Of a stretch of 6,555 nt of DNA, positions 1-5,607 are shown piece by piece (within the stretch, counting starts at the first letter, position 1; each line of letters starts with the position of its first letter). Position numbers and translations under genes: made by a program. Below the pieces are notes generated by a model. The model was not told the origin of the DNA and did no database searches. It saw only the letters and a program-made list of their open reading frames with translations. Origin of the DNA: JBHJHK01 sp050330975 (GTDB lineage: Bacteria > Pseudomonadota > Gammaproteobacteria > Competibacterales > Competibacteraceae); NCBI GenBank assembly GCA_050330975.1, contig JBHJHK010000323.1:1-6555 (forward strand), in the 5' to 3' direction.

Positions 1-1754
1 GTGCCGTGGTCCATCACCTGGAGGAGCAGGTTGAAGACGTCGGGGTGGGCCTTTTCGATTTCGTCGAGCAACAACACGGCGTGGGGGTGCTTGTTGACGG
101 CGTCGGTGAGCAATCCCCCCTGGTCGAAGCCCACATAGCCCGGCGGGGCGCCGATGAGGCGCGAGACGGTGTGGCGCTCCATGTACTCCGACATGTCGAA
201 GCGGATCAACTCGATGTTGAGGACCTTGGCCAGCTGACGGCTCACCTCGGTCTTGCCCACCCCCGTGGGTCCGGCGAACAAAAAGCTGCCCACGGGCTTT
301 TGTTCGTTGCCAAGGCCGGCTCGGGACATCTTGATGGCGTTGGCCAAGGCCTCGATGGCTTTGTCTTGGCCGAACACCGTGAGCTTGAGATCCCGTTCTA
401 GGTTGCGCAGCACGCTCTTGTCGGAGGCGGAGACGCTCTTGGGGGGAATGCGGGCGATCTTGGCCACCACCGACTCGATCTCCCCTACGCCGATGGTTTT
501 CTTGCGCTTGGAGGGGGCGAGGAGCCGCTGGCTGGCGCCGGCCTCGTCGATGACGTCGATGGCCTTGTCGGGGAGGTGGCGGTCGTTGATGTACTTGGCC
601 GACAATTCGGCGGCCCCCCGCAGGGCCTTCATGGAGTACTTGAGGTCGTGGTGCTCCTCAAAGCGGCTCTTGAGGCCCTTGAGGATCTGGTAGGTCTCCT
701 CCACCGAGGGCTCGGGGACGTCGATCTTCTGGAAGCGCCGCGCCAAAGCCCGGTCTTTTTCGAAGATGCCCGGGTCCTCCTGGTAGGTGGTGGAGCCGAC
801 GCACTTGAGCTCCCCCGAGGCCAACATGGGCTTGATGAGGTTGGAGGCGTCCATGACGCCCCCCGAGGCCGCCCCGGCGCCGATGATGGTGTTGATCTCG
901 TCGATGAACATCACAGAGTATAAATATTTGCGCAACTGGGCCAACACCGCCTTGAGGCGCTTTTCAAAGTCCCCCCGGTACTTGGTGCCGGCCACCAAGG
1001 ACCCCAAATCCAGGGCATAGATGGTGGCATCGGCCAAGACCTCGGGCACCTGAGCGTCGATGATCATCTTCGCCAGACCCTCGGCGATGGCCGTCTTGCC
1101 CACCCCGGCCTCGCCGACGAACAAGGGGTTGTTCTTGCGCCGCCGACAGAGAATTTGGATGGTGCGCTCGACTTCGTTGCGCCGGCCGATGAGGGGGTCG
1201 ATGCGCCCTTGGCGCGCTAGCTCATTGAGATTGGTGGCGAAGTTGTCCAGCGGTCGGCTGCCCGCCGCTTCGCCGCTCGCCTCCTCCTCGTTGCTCGATG
1301 AGGACATGTCGTTTTCCTCGGGCACTTTCGAGATTCCGTGGGAAATGTAATTGACGACGTCGAGACGGTTGATGTCTTGCTGCTTGAGAAGATAGACGGC
1401 GTGGGATTCCTGCTCGCCGAAGATGGCGACCAACACGTTGGCACCAGTGACCTCTTTGTTGCCCGACGACTGGACGTGGAGCACGGCCCGCTGGAGCACC
1501 CGCTGGAAGCCCAGGGTGGGCGGGGTCTCCCGGGGATCATCGGGGGTGAGGATGGGGGTACTCTCCTTGATGAAGCGCTGGAGGTCCCGCTTGAGTTTGT
1601 CCATGTTGGCCCCACAGGCGCGCAGGACTTCGGCCGCCGCGGGATTGTCCAAAAGCGCCAGCAGCAAATGCTCGACGGTCATAAACTCGTGGCGCCGCTC
1701 CCGGGCTTCGCGGAAGGCGAGGTTGATGGAGAATTCCAATTCCTTACTCAACAT
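1..1754 (-). CDS. clpA: ATP-dependent Clp protease ATP-binding subunit ClpA (3' end outside window)
   Basis: ClpA is the AAA+ unfoldase that unfolds proteins and threads them into the ClpP peptidase in the cytoplasm. 584 codons are visible; the E. coli protein has 758, so about 170 C-terminal residues lie beyond base 1. The order is: N-terminal ClpS/substrate-binding domain (about 1-145), a Ser/Glu-rich linker (about 148-166), the D1 ATPase with Walker A GEAGVGKT at 214-221, pore-loop Tyr259 and Walker B FIDEI with Glu286, then D2 with Walker A GPTGVGKT at 495-502, pore-loop Tyr540 (GYVG) and Walker B LLLDEIEKA with Glu565. These numbers equal those I recall for E. coli ClpA, so there is no net indel from the start to residue 565. 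The start is the ATG at 1754, with GAGGT 7 bases upstream. It is cotranscribed with clpS. One oddity is Asn288 directly after Walker B1 (DEINT), where E. coli has His. Identification is very secure. Confidence 0.98.
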   Translation of the reverse strand, partial: MLSKELEFSINLAFREARERRHEFMTVEHLLLALLDNPAAAEVLRACGANMDKLKRDLQRFIKESTPILTPDDPRETPPTLGFQRVLQRAVLHVQSSGNKEVTGANVLVAIFGEQESHAVYLLKQQDINRLDVVNYISHGISKVPEENDMSSSSNEEEASGEAAGSRPLDNFATNLNELARQGRIDPLIGRRNEVERTIQILCRRRKNNPLFVGEAGVGKTAIAEGLAKMIIDAQVPEVLADATIYALDLGSLVAGTKYRGDFEKRLKAVLAQLRKYLYSVMFIDEINTIIGAGAASGGVMDASNLIKPMLASGELKCVGSTTYQEDPGIFEKDRALARRFQKIDVPEPSVEETYQILKGLKSRFEEHHDLKYSMKALRGAAELSAKYINDRHLPDKAIDVIDEAGASQRLLAPSKRKKTIGVGEIESVVAKIARIPPKSVSASDKSVLRNLERDLKLTVFGQDKAIEALANAIKMSRAGLGNEQKPVGSFLFAGPTGVGKTEVSRQLAKVLNIELIRFDMSEYMERHTVSRLIGAPPGYVGFDQGGLLTDAVNKHPHAVLLLDEIEKAHPDVFNLLLQVMDHG

Positions 1755-1761
1755 GGTACAG

Positions 1762-1766
1762 ACCTC
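1762..1766 (-). promoter_or_regulatory. Ribosome binding site of clpA
   Basis: The minus strand reads GAGGT 7 bases before the ATG at 1754. It supports that start and lies inside the 24-bp clpS-clpA gap, so clpA has its own initiation signal within the operon. Confidence 0.75.
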
Positions 1767-1778
1767 AGTGGGAAGGGC

Positions 1779-2123
1779 TTAGGCCTCTTCCATAGTGCAC
1801 ATCAAGGGGTGCTGGTGCTCGCGGGAGAAATCGTTGACCTGGGCGACCTTGGTCTCGGCGATCTCGTAGGTGTAGACGCCGCACACGCCCTTGCCCCGGG
1901 TGTGGACGTGGAGCATGACCTGGGTGGCCTTCTCGCGGTTCATGCCAAAGAACTGCTCCAACACGTGGACGACGAACTCCATGGGGGTGTAGTCGTCGTT
2001 GAGGAGCACGACCTTGTACATCCGCGGTCGCTTGAGCTTGGGCCGCGCCTTTTCGGCGATCAGACCCGGATCGCCGTCGCCCTGCTCGCGGGAGTCGCGA
2101 TCGGCGCTATTGAAGATATCCAT
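1779..2123 (-). CDS. clpS: ATP-dependent Clp protease adaptor protein ClpS
   Basis: ClpS is a small cytoplasmic adaptor that binds proteins with a destabilising N-terminal residue (Leu, Phe, Trp, Tyr) and hands them to the ClpA N domain for ClpAP degradation. With the ATG at 2123 the protein has 114 aa; the E. coli protein has 106. The first 30 or so residues form a variable, charged, flexible N-terminal extension, needed in the family for delivery to ClpA. The conserved core starts at RPRMYKVVLLNDDYTPMEF. The N-degron pocket residues known from the family are present: Asn42, Asp43, Asp44, Thr46, Met48, Met70, Val73, His74 and Leu107. An in-frame TTG at 2129 would add two residues; the ATG is preferred, although no strong Shine-Dalgarno sequence precedes either codon. 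The gene ends 24 bp before clpA, the usual proteobacterial order. Confidence 0.97.
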   Translation of the reverse strand: MDIFNSADRDSREQGDGDPGLIAEKARPKLKRPRMYKVVLLNDDYTPMEFVVHVLEQFFGMNREKATQVMLHVHTRGKGVCGVYTYEIAETKVAQVNDFSREHQHPLMCTMEEA

Positions 2124-2179
2124 GGTCAACGCCCATTGAATGCGGTTGGTGGAACAGCGGTTGCAGGGGATAGGTTGGT

Positions 2180-2199
2180 GGGTTAGCTCGATGGGTTAG
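2180..2199 (-). repeat. Two direct 7-mers in the clpS leader
   Basis: The heptamer CTAACCC (minus strand; GGGTTAG on plus) occurs twice, at 2193-2199 and 2180-2186, with a 13-bp period. It lies directly downstream of the candidate clpS -10 element. It could be a regulator half-site pair or chance; nothing else in the window repeats it as far as I can see. Confidence 0.4.
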
Positions 2200-2200
2200 A

Positions 2201-2230
2201 TATATACGTCATGGGATCAGTTTCCCGCAA
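2201..2230 (-). promoter_or_regulatory. Candidate sigma70-type promoter of clpS-clpA
   Basis: On the minus strand TTGCGG (bases 2230-2225) is followed after 18 bases by TATATA (2206-2201). The -35 keeps only the TTG and the -10 matches four of six consensus bases. The site is the most AT-rich stretch in the aceA-clpS gap and lies downstream of the aceA terminator, leaving a leader of about 70 bases before the clpS ATG. The call rests on inspection only. Confidence 0.4.
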
Positions 2231-2254
2231 GGGCCGCGGGCGAGTCAACCAAAC

Positions 2255-2287
2255 CACAAACCCCCCCGCCCCAATGGGGCGGAGGGG
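2255..2287 (-). terminator. Rho-independent terminator of aceA
   Basis: Reading the minus strand, a 12-bp arm CCCCTCCGCCCC (2287-2276), a 3-base ATT loop and GGGGCGGGGGGG (2272-2261) form a hairpin with one U-G wobble pair. It is followed by the U-rich stretch UUUGUG. It sits about 28 bp past the aceA stop codon and separates aceA from the clpS promoter. The tail is short of a perfect U run, but the stem is very strong. Confidence 0.8.
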
Positions 2288-2315
2288 TTGACGACTCGGC
2301 CTTGGGGTCTTGGGG

Positions 2316-3596
2316 TCAGTCCTTAAACTGGGCCTCTTCCGTGGACCCCTTGAGGGCGGTCACCGACGATTCGCTGCCCACCACGGTCTGGGTTACGGCA
2401 TCGAAGTAGCCAGTGCCCACCTCCCGCTGGTGCTTGACGGCGGTAAAGCCCTGTTCAACTGCCGCAAACTCCGCTTCTTGCAGTTCCACGTAGGCGGCCA
2501 TCTGGCGCTCTTTGTAGCCCTTGGCCAGGTGGAACATGCCGTAGTTGAGGGCGTGGAACCCGGCCAAGGTGATGAACTGGAACTTGTAACCCATGGCCCC
2601 CAGCTCCCGCTGTAACACGGCGATATCGGCATCGCTCAGGTTTTTCTTCCAGTTGAAGGAGGGGGAACAGTTATAGGCCATCATCTGCTCGGGAAATTCC
2701 TTGCGCACTGCCTCGGCAAAGCGCTTGGCCTCGGCGAGGTCCGGGGTCTTGGTCTCACACCAGAGCAAGTCGGCGAAGGGGGCGTAGGACAAGGCCCGGT
2801 CGATGGCCTGGTCGAGGCCGTTGTTCACCCGGTAAAAGCCCTCGCTGGTGCGCTCACCGGGTACGATAAAGCGCCGGTCGCGCTCGTCGACGTCCGAGGT
2901 CAAGAGATTGGCGGCCTCGGCGTCGGTACGGGCCAGAATCAAGCTGGGGACCCCACAGATGTCGGCGGCCAAGCGGGCGGCCACCAGTTTTTCCACCGCC
3001 TCTTTGGTGGGCACCAACACCTTGCCCCCCAGGTGGCCGCACTTCTTGGCCGAGGCCAGCTGGTCTTCGAAGTGAACCCCCGAAGCCCCGGCTTCGATCA
3101 TGGCCTTCATGAGTTCAAAGGCGTTGAGCACCCCGCCAAACCCCGCCTCGGCGTCGGCGACGATGGGCTGGAGCCAATCGATGCTGTCGTCGCCCTCGCT
3201 ACAGAGGATTTCGTCGGCCCGGCGCAGGGCATTGTTGATCCGCTGGACCACAGCGGGCACCGAATTGACGGCGTAGAGGGATTGGTCGGGGTACATCTGC
3301 AGGGATTGGTTGGCGTCCCCGGCCACCTGCCAACCGGACAGATAGATGGCCTTGAGCCCCGCCCGCACCTGTTGCATGGCCTGGTTGCCCGTCAGCGCCC
3401 CCAGGGAATTGACAAAGGGCTCTTCGTGGAGGTAGCGCCAGAGCTTCTCGGCCCCCTTGCGGGCAATGGTGTATTCGATGTCGAAGCGCCCACGCAACCG
3501 CACCACTTCTTCGGCGCTGTAGGGACGGGTGATGCCGGCCCAACGGGGATTTTCGGACCAGTCGCGCTTGAGGTCTTCGAGGCTCAAATGGGGCAT
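2316..3596 (-). CDS. aceA: Isocitrate lyase
   Basis: Isocitrate lyase cleaves isocitrate into glyoxylate and succinate, the first step of the glyoxylate shunt, allowing growth on acetate or fatty acids. The protein is a cytoplasmic Mg2+-dependent TIM-barrel enzyme, usually a tetramer. With the ATG at 3596 it has 426 aa (E. coli 434) and follows the E. coli AceA sequence closely throughout: ITRPYSAEE near residue 22, SGWQVA at 87-92, the metal-site region DAEAGFGG at 148-155, the signature KKCGHLGG at 184-191 with catalytic Cys186 and His188, NCSPSFNW at 309-316, and the conserved C-terminal lid ending STEEAQF. All catalytic elements are intact. The start has GAGGA 9 bases upstream; an in-frame GTG at 3668 would add 24 non-conserved residues and is rejected. 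No malate synthase gene is nearby. The gene diverges from a LysR regulator that probably controls it. Confidence 0.98.
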   Translation of the reverse strand: MPHLSLEDLKRDWSENPRWAGITRPYSAEEVVRLRGRFDIEYTIARKGAEKLWRYLHEEPFVNSLGALTGNQAMQQVRAGLKAIYLSGWQVAGDANQSLQMYPDQSLYAVNSVPAVVQRINNALRRADEILCSEGDDSIDWLQPIVADAEAGFGGVLNAFELMKAMIEAGASGVHFEDQLASAKKCGHLGGKVLVPTKEAVEKLVAARLAADICGVPSLILARTDAEAANLLTSDVDERDRRFIVPGERTSEGFYRVNNGLDQAIDRALSYAPFADLLWCETKTPDLAEAKRFAEAVRKEFPEQMMAYNCSPSFNWKKNLSDADIAVLQRELGAMGYKFQFITLAGFHALNYGMFHLAKGYKERQMAAYVELQEAEFAAVEQGFTAVKHQREVGTGYFDAVTQTVVGSESSVTALKGSTEEAQFKD

Positions 3597-3605
3597 GGGT
3601 CGTTT

Positions 3606-3610
3606 TCCTC
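3606..3610 (-). promoter_or_regulatory. Ribosome binding site of aceA
   Basis: GAGGA on the minus strand lies 9 bases before the ATG at 3596. It is the feature that decides against the longer in-frame GTG start at 3668. Confidence 0.7.
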
Positions 3611-3658
3611 GCAAATCGTCGTCAGTTGAGGTGTTGGGATCTCGGATCGCGCCCCCCC

Positions 3659-3679
3659 GGTCGGGCACTTTAGCCGACC
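3659..3679 (-). repeat. Hairpin in the presumed aceA leader
   Basis: GGTCGG (3659-3664) and CCGACC (3674-3679) form a 6-bp stem around a 9-base loop. It lies about 60 bases upstream of the aceA ATG, inside the predicted 5' leader, and could affect mRNA stability or be part of a protein site. No U run follows, so it is not a terminator. Confidence 0.4.
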
Positions 3680-3687
3680 CGGACTGG

Positions 3688-3707
3688 GGTCACTTTGGGT
3701 CTTGACC
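3688..3707. promoter_or_regulatory. Dyad GGTCA-N10-TGACC, candidate operator of aceA
   Basis: A perfect 5-bp inverted repeat with a 10-base spacer. It lies directly downstream of the candidate aceA -10 element (3708-3713), across the expected transcription start. A protein bound here would be well placed to block aceA transcription. Which protein binds is unknown. Confidence 0.4.
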
Positions 3708-3735
3708 AATATCGCAACAAAATTTCACAATGCAA
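3708..3735 (-). promoter_or_regulatory. Candidate aceA promoter
   Basis: Minus-strand TTGCAT (3735-3730), a 16-base spacer and GATATT (3713-3708): four of six consensus bases in each element, giving a leader of about 105 bases. A second possible pair further upstream is TTGTTG (about 3765-3760) with TAGATT (about 3742-3737). The weak elements would suit an activated or tightly regulated gene. Both are inspection-based guesses. Confidence 0.35.
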
Positions 3736-3737
3736 AA
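3724..3737 (+). repeat. TTCACAnTGnAAAA element, copy 1
   Basis: TTCACAATGCAAAA matches the sequence at 3873-3886 in 12 of 14 positions and satisfies the loose T-N11-A pattern of LysR-type boxes. It overlaps the candidate aceA -35 region. T-N11-A is common by chance in AT-rich DNA; the paired occurrence is what makes it notable. Confidence 0.35.
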
Positions 3738-3771
3738 TCTAGATTAGATATTTTTTCCCAACAAGCCGTCA

Positions 3772-3793
3772 TATCAGGCCAAACAGTCTGATA
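3772..3793. promoter_or_regulatory. Dyad TATCAG-N10-CTGATA, candidate regulator site
   Basis: A perfect 6-bp inverted repeat with a 10-base spacer, 22 bp overall. It is the best symmetric element in the aceA-lysR gap and lies 35 bp or more upstream of the candidate aceA -35. The position fits a LysR-type recognition site for activation of aceA, but the binding protein is not shown by sequence alone. Confidence 0.45.
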
Positions 3794-3872
3794 CAGCTCT
3801 AAACATTCCCAAAAGTGGGGGAAGTCAAAGGCCATAGCGGGCGTCAAGAATTTTCCGTATTACAAAATGCAG

Positions 3873-3886
3873 TTCACATTGGAAAA
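3873..3886 (+). repeat. TTCACAnTGnAAAA element, copy 2
   Basis: TTCACATTGGAAAA repeats the 3724-3737 element in the same orientation 149 bp away. It lies about 30 bp upstream of the -35 of the lysR promoter, so one copy sits next to each promoter of the divergent pair. This arrangement suits a shared regulator, but is unproven. Confidence 0.35.
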
Positions 3887-3915
3887 CGACGTCTATCCTA
3901 CCAGGGGATAAGCAT

Positions 3916-3943
3916 TTGACAACCCAATTTTTTCTATTTTAAT
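3916..3943 (+). promoter_or_regulatory. Sigma70-type promoter of the LysR gene
   Basis: A perfect TTGACA (3916-3921) is followed after 16 bases by TTTAAT (3938-3943), five of six matches to the -10 consensus, with an AT-rich spacer. The transcription start would be near 3950, about 37 bases before the ATG. It is the strongest promoter candidate in the window. Confidence 0.65.
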
Positions 3944-3975
3944 TATTCAAAAAACCAATGCTTCGGAGATAGAGC

Positions 3976-3980
3976 GAGGT
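3976..3980 (+). promoter_or_regulatory. Ribosome binding site of the LysR gene
   Basis: GAGGT lies 6 bases before the ATG at 3987 and confirms this start. Confidence 0.7.
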
Positions 3981-3986
3981 GGCGCC

Positions 3987-4925
3987 ATGGCCCATTCATC
4001 CCGCCCGCCCCAAAGACCTGGGCGGCTGCGGCAACTGCGGGGTTTTTGCTGGGTGGCCAAGTTGTCCAGCGTGTCTCGGGCCGCCGAACAGTTGGGCCTG
4101 AGTCAACCGACGGTATCCCAGCAACTCCAGGCCTTAGAGGCCGAGCTCGGCGTTGTGCTTTTTGAGCGGCGGGGGCCGAGGATCCACCTCACCAACGATG
4201 GGCAGCGCCTGTTTGAGATGGCCTTGCCGTTGGTGGAGGGTCTCGATCACCTGGGAGAGACCTTCAAAAGCGGCGAGCGCCGCCTGGATCGAGGCCAAAT
4301 AGACATCGCCGCCGGGGAGTCCACCTTGCTCCACCTGCTGCCGGAGGTAGTGGAGCGCTTCACCGAGGATTACCCCGGGGTGCGCCTGCGCCTCCACAAC
4401 GGTCCCGGCCGCCAGGGGTTGGCACGGCTGCGGGCCGACGAGGTGGATTTTGCCGTGGGATCGTTTCGCGACGCCCCCGACGATGTGAGTTACAGACCCT
4501 TGAAATCCTATGATCAGTTCCTCATCGCCCCCCGAGATCACCCCCTGGGGGACCTCAAACCCGGCGATGTCACCTTGGCCGCCATCAGTCACTACCCGTT
4601 TATTTTGCCGCCGCGCCACCTCATCACTTGGAGCATGGTGGAGTTGGCTTTCCAACGGGAGGGGTTGGCCCTCCAGGTGCAATTAGAGGTGGGGGGGTGG
4701 GAGTTGATCAAGGCCTATGTGGCCCGGGACCTGGGGGTTTCCATCGTCAGTGGCATCTGCCTCGACGGGACCGAACCCCTCATCGCCATCGGTCTTCAGC
4801 GTTATTTTCCCCGCCGCCACTACGGCGTCGTGACCCGGCGGGGCAAGTTTTTATCCCCCCAGGCCAGACGCTTTATCGAGTACATCGATCCCCATTTTTT
4901 TAAGGCGGGGTCGGCACACCCCTGA
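3987..4925 (+). CDS. LysR-type transcriptional regulator, probable regulator of aceA
   Basis: A 312-aa DNA-binding regulator of the LysR family, of normal length (about 300). The N-terminal winged helix-turn-helix spans about residues 13-72, with the family pattern SVSRAAEQLGLSQPTVSQQLQALE region at 28-51 and the wing FERRGPRIHLTNDGQRLF at 59-76. The linker helix follows (about 77-103), then a two-lobed periplasmic-binding-protein-type effector domain starting at IDIAAGES (105-112) and ending near 305. The segment GWELIKAYVARDLGVSIVSG (238-257) resembles the CysB-like part of the family, where small sulfur or organic acid ligands are bound; I cannot name the ligand. The gene is transcribed away from aceA across a 390-bp gap containing dyads, so autoregulation and control of aceA are the likely roles. 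A run of seven T at 4895-4901 near the 3' end keeps the frame intact. It converges with the gene ending at 4959, with 33 bp between them. Confidence 0.93.
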   Translation: MAHSSRPPQRPGRLRQLRGFCWVAKLSSVSRAAEQLGLSQPTVSQQLQALEAELGVVLFERRGPRIHLTNDGQRLFEMALPLVEGLDHLGETFKSGERRLDRGQIDIAAGESTLLHLLPEVVERFTEDYPGVRLRLHNGPGRQGLARLRADEVDFAVGSFRDAPDDVSYRPLKSYDQFLIAPRDHPLGDLKPGDVTLAAISHYPFILPPRHLITWSMVELAFQREGLALQVQLEVGGWELIKAYVARDLGVSIVSGICLDGTEPLIAIGLQRYFPRRHYGVVTRRGKFLSPQARRFIEYIDPHFFKAGSAHP

Positions 4926-4958
4926 GAAGGGTAACCGGAAAAGCCTTGGCGCCACACC

Positions 4959-5588
4959 TCAGCGCAGGGCCACCTGGCCGCGGGCGTTCACCGAGATCTC
5001 GGCGATCAATTCTTTATCCCGTTCCCGGCGCAGGGTGTGCTGGGGCAAGGTGAGATTGCCGTCGCGAAAGAACACCGCCACCTCCAACGGCGGATCCCGG
5101 GGGTTGCCCACCCGGTCGTAGAGGCTGGCGCGGATGCGATACAGCCCCGCCTCGGCCACAGGGTCAAACCACACCTCGGCTCCTGGGCCCCGGCGAGAAT
5201 CCACCGACAAAAAGGCGTCGACCCCCGGGTAGTGGTTGCCGTCTTGGTTGTGTTGCCGGTAGTAAAACTCCCGACCATCGGGGTCGGATACGTAGAGGTC
5301 GATGTCCTGATCGCGGGTTTTCCAGCGCAGCACCACCACCAAAAAAGTCTTGGTCGCCTGGCGCTGGAGCACCGCAAGCTGGTCTTGTTGGGCTTCGAGG
5401 CGTTCGGTCAGGGCCTCCACCTGGGCTTCGGCTTGAGCCAGGGCTTCGGCCAGGTTTTCCTGGTTGGCATCCCTCAGGTAGTAGGGAAACAACACGATGG
5501 TGATGAGGATAAAGGCCCCCATGGCCGAGGCGAACAAATCCAGGGCCGAAATGCTAAAGACGTTGATCTCCCGCTGGCGGCGGCGCAT
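4959..5588 (-). CDS. MotB/ExbD-position subunit with one membrane helix, coiled coil and periplasmic beta-domain
   Basis: A 209-aa inner-membrane protein of no named family that I can assign with certainty. After a basic N-terminus (MRRRQRE) comes one membrane helix at about 13-38 whose start, ISALDLFASAMGAFILI, carries Asp17 at the place where MotB and ExbD have their essential proton-binding Asp. Residues about 41-78 are an Ala/Glu/Gln-rich coiled coil. The rest (about 80-209) is a beta-rich periplasmic domain with DIDLYVSDPDG at 95-105, which recalls DUF2135/YfaP-type domains from memory only. No OmpA peptidoglycan-binding motif is seen. It lies 19 bp after a MotA/TolQ/ExbB-type gene, so the two probably form a stator-like ion channel complex. 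AGGAG lies 9 bases before this ATG but only 3 before another in-frame ATG at 5594, so the shorter 209-aa form is preferred. The role is unknown. Confidence 0.85.
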   Translation of the reverse strand: MRRRQREINVFSISALDLFASAMGAFILITIVLFPYYLRDANQENLAEALAQAEAQVEALTERLEAQQDQLAVLQRQATKTFLVVVLRWKTRDQDIDLYVSDPDGREFYYRQHNQDGNHYPGVDAFLSVDSRRGPGAEVWFDPVAEAGLYRIRASLYDRVGNPRDPPLEVAVFFRDGNLTLPQHTLRRERDKELIAEISVNARGQVALR

Positions 5589-5597
5589 GGGCATTCG

Positions 5598-5602
5598 CTC
5601 CT
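5598..5602 (-). promoter_or_regulatory. Ribosome binding site deciding the start of the MotB/ExbD-position gene
   Basis: Minus-strand AGGAG is 9 bases from the ATG at 5588 and only 3 from the ATG at 5594. The spacing favours 5588. Confidence 0.6.
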
Positions 5603-5607
5603 GACTG

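Larger units (their letters stand above)
3597..3986. promoter_or_regulatory. Divergent aceA / lysR control region
   Basis: These 390 bases hold no gene I can support. They are clearly richer in A and T than the flanking genes, most strongly at about 3708-3760 and 3900-3960. The region contains candidate promoters firing leftwards to aceA and rightwards to the LysR gene, two dyads with 10-base spacers (3688-3707 and 3772-3793), a perfect 10-bp palindrome AATCTAGATT (3736-3745), a repeated TTCACAnTGnAAAA element, and a hairpin in the presumed aceA leader. A divergent gap of this size between a LysR gene and its target is typical for the family, whose members usually bind there and regulate both sides. 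Confidence 0.7.

Noticed and set aside
1338..2186. A 282-codon plus-strand open frame opposite clpA and clpS
   Set aside because: It lies antisense to two certain genes, its composition (Gly/Val/Asp/His-rich) is that of a high-GC shadow frame, and it matches no family I know.
3033..3629. A 198-codon plus-strand open frame opposite aceA
   Set aside because: It is a shadow of the highly conserved isocitrate lyase frame, with no ribosome binding site or recognisable domain.
3597..3668. An N-terminal extension of isocitrate lyase from a GTG at 3668
   Set aside because: The added 24 residues do not resemble the family, and a good ribosome binding site precedes the ATG at 3596.
3724..3886. CRP binding sites at the two TTCACA sequences
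   Set aside because: The matching TGTGA half-site at the required 6-base spacing is absent in both places.
4134..4682. A 182-codon minus-strand open frame inside the LysR gene
   Set aside because: The plus strand encodes an unmistakable LysR protein over the same bases.
4895..4958. A terminator between the convergent LysR and MotB/ExbD-position genes
   Set aside because: Only short stems (such as GGGGT/ACCCC at 4908-4922) occur, and no T run follows on either strand. The seven T at 4895-4901 lie before the stem and inside the LysR coding sequence.
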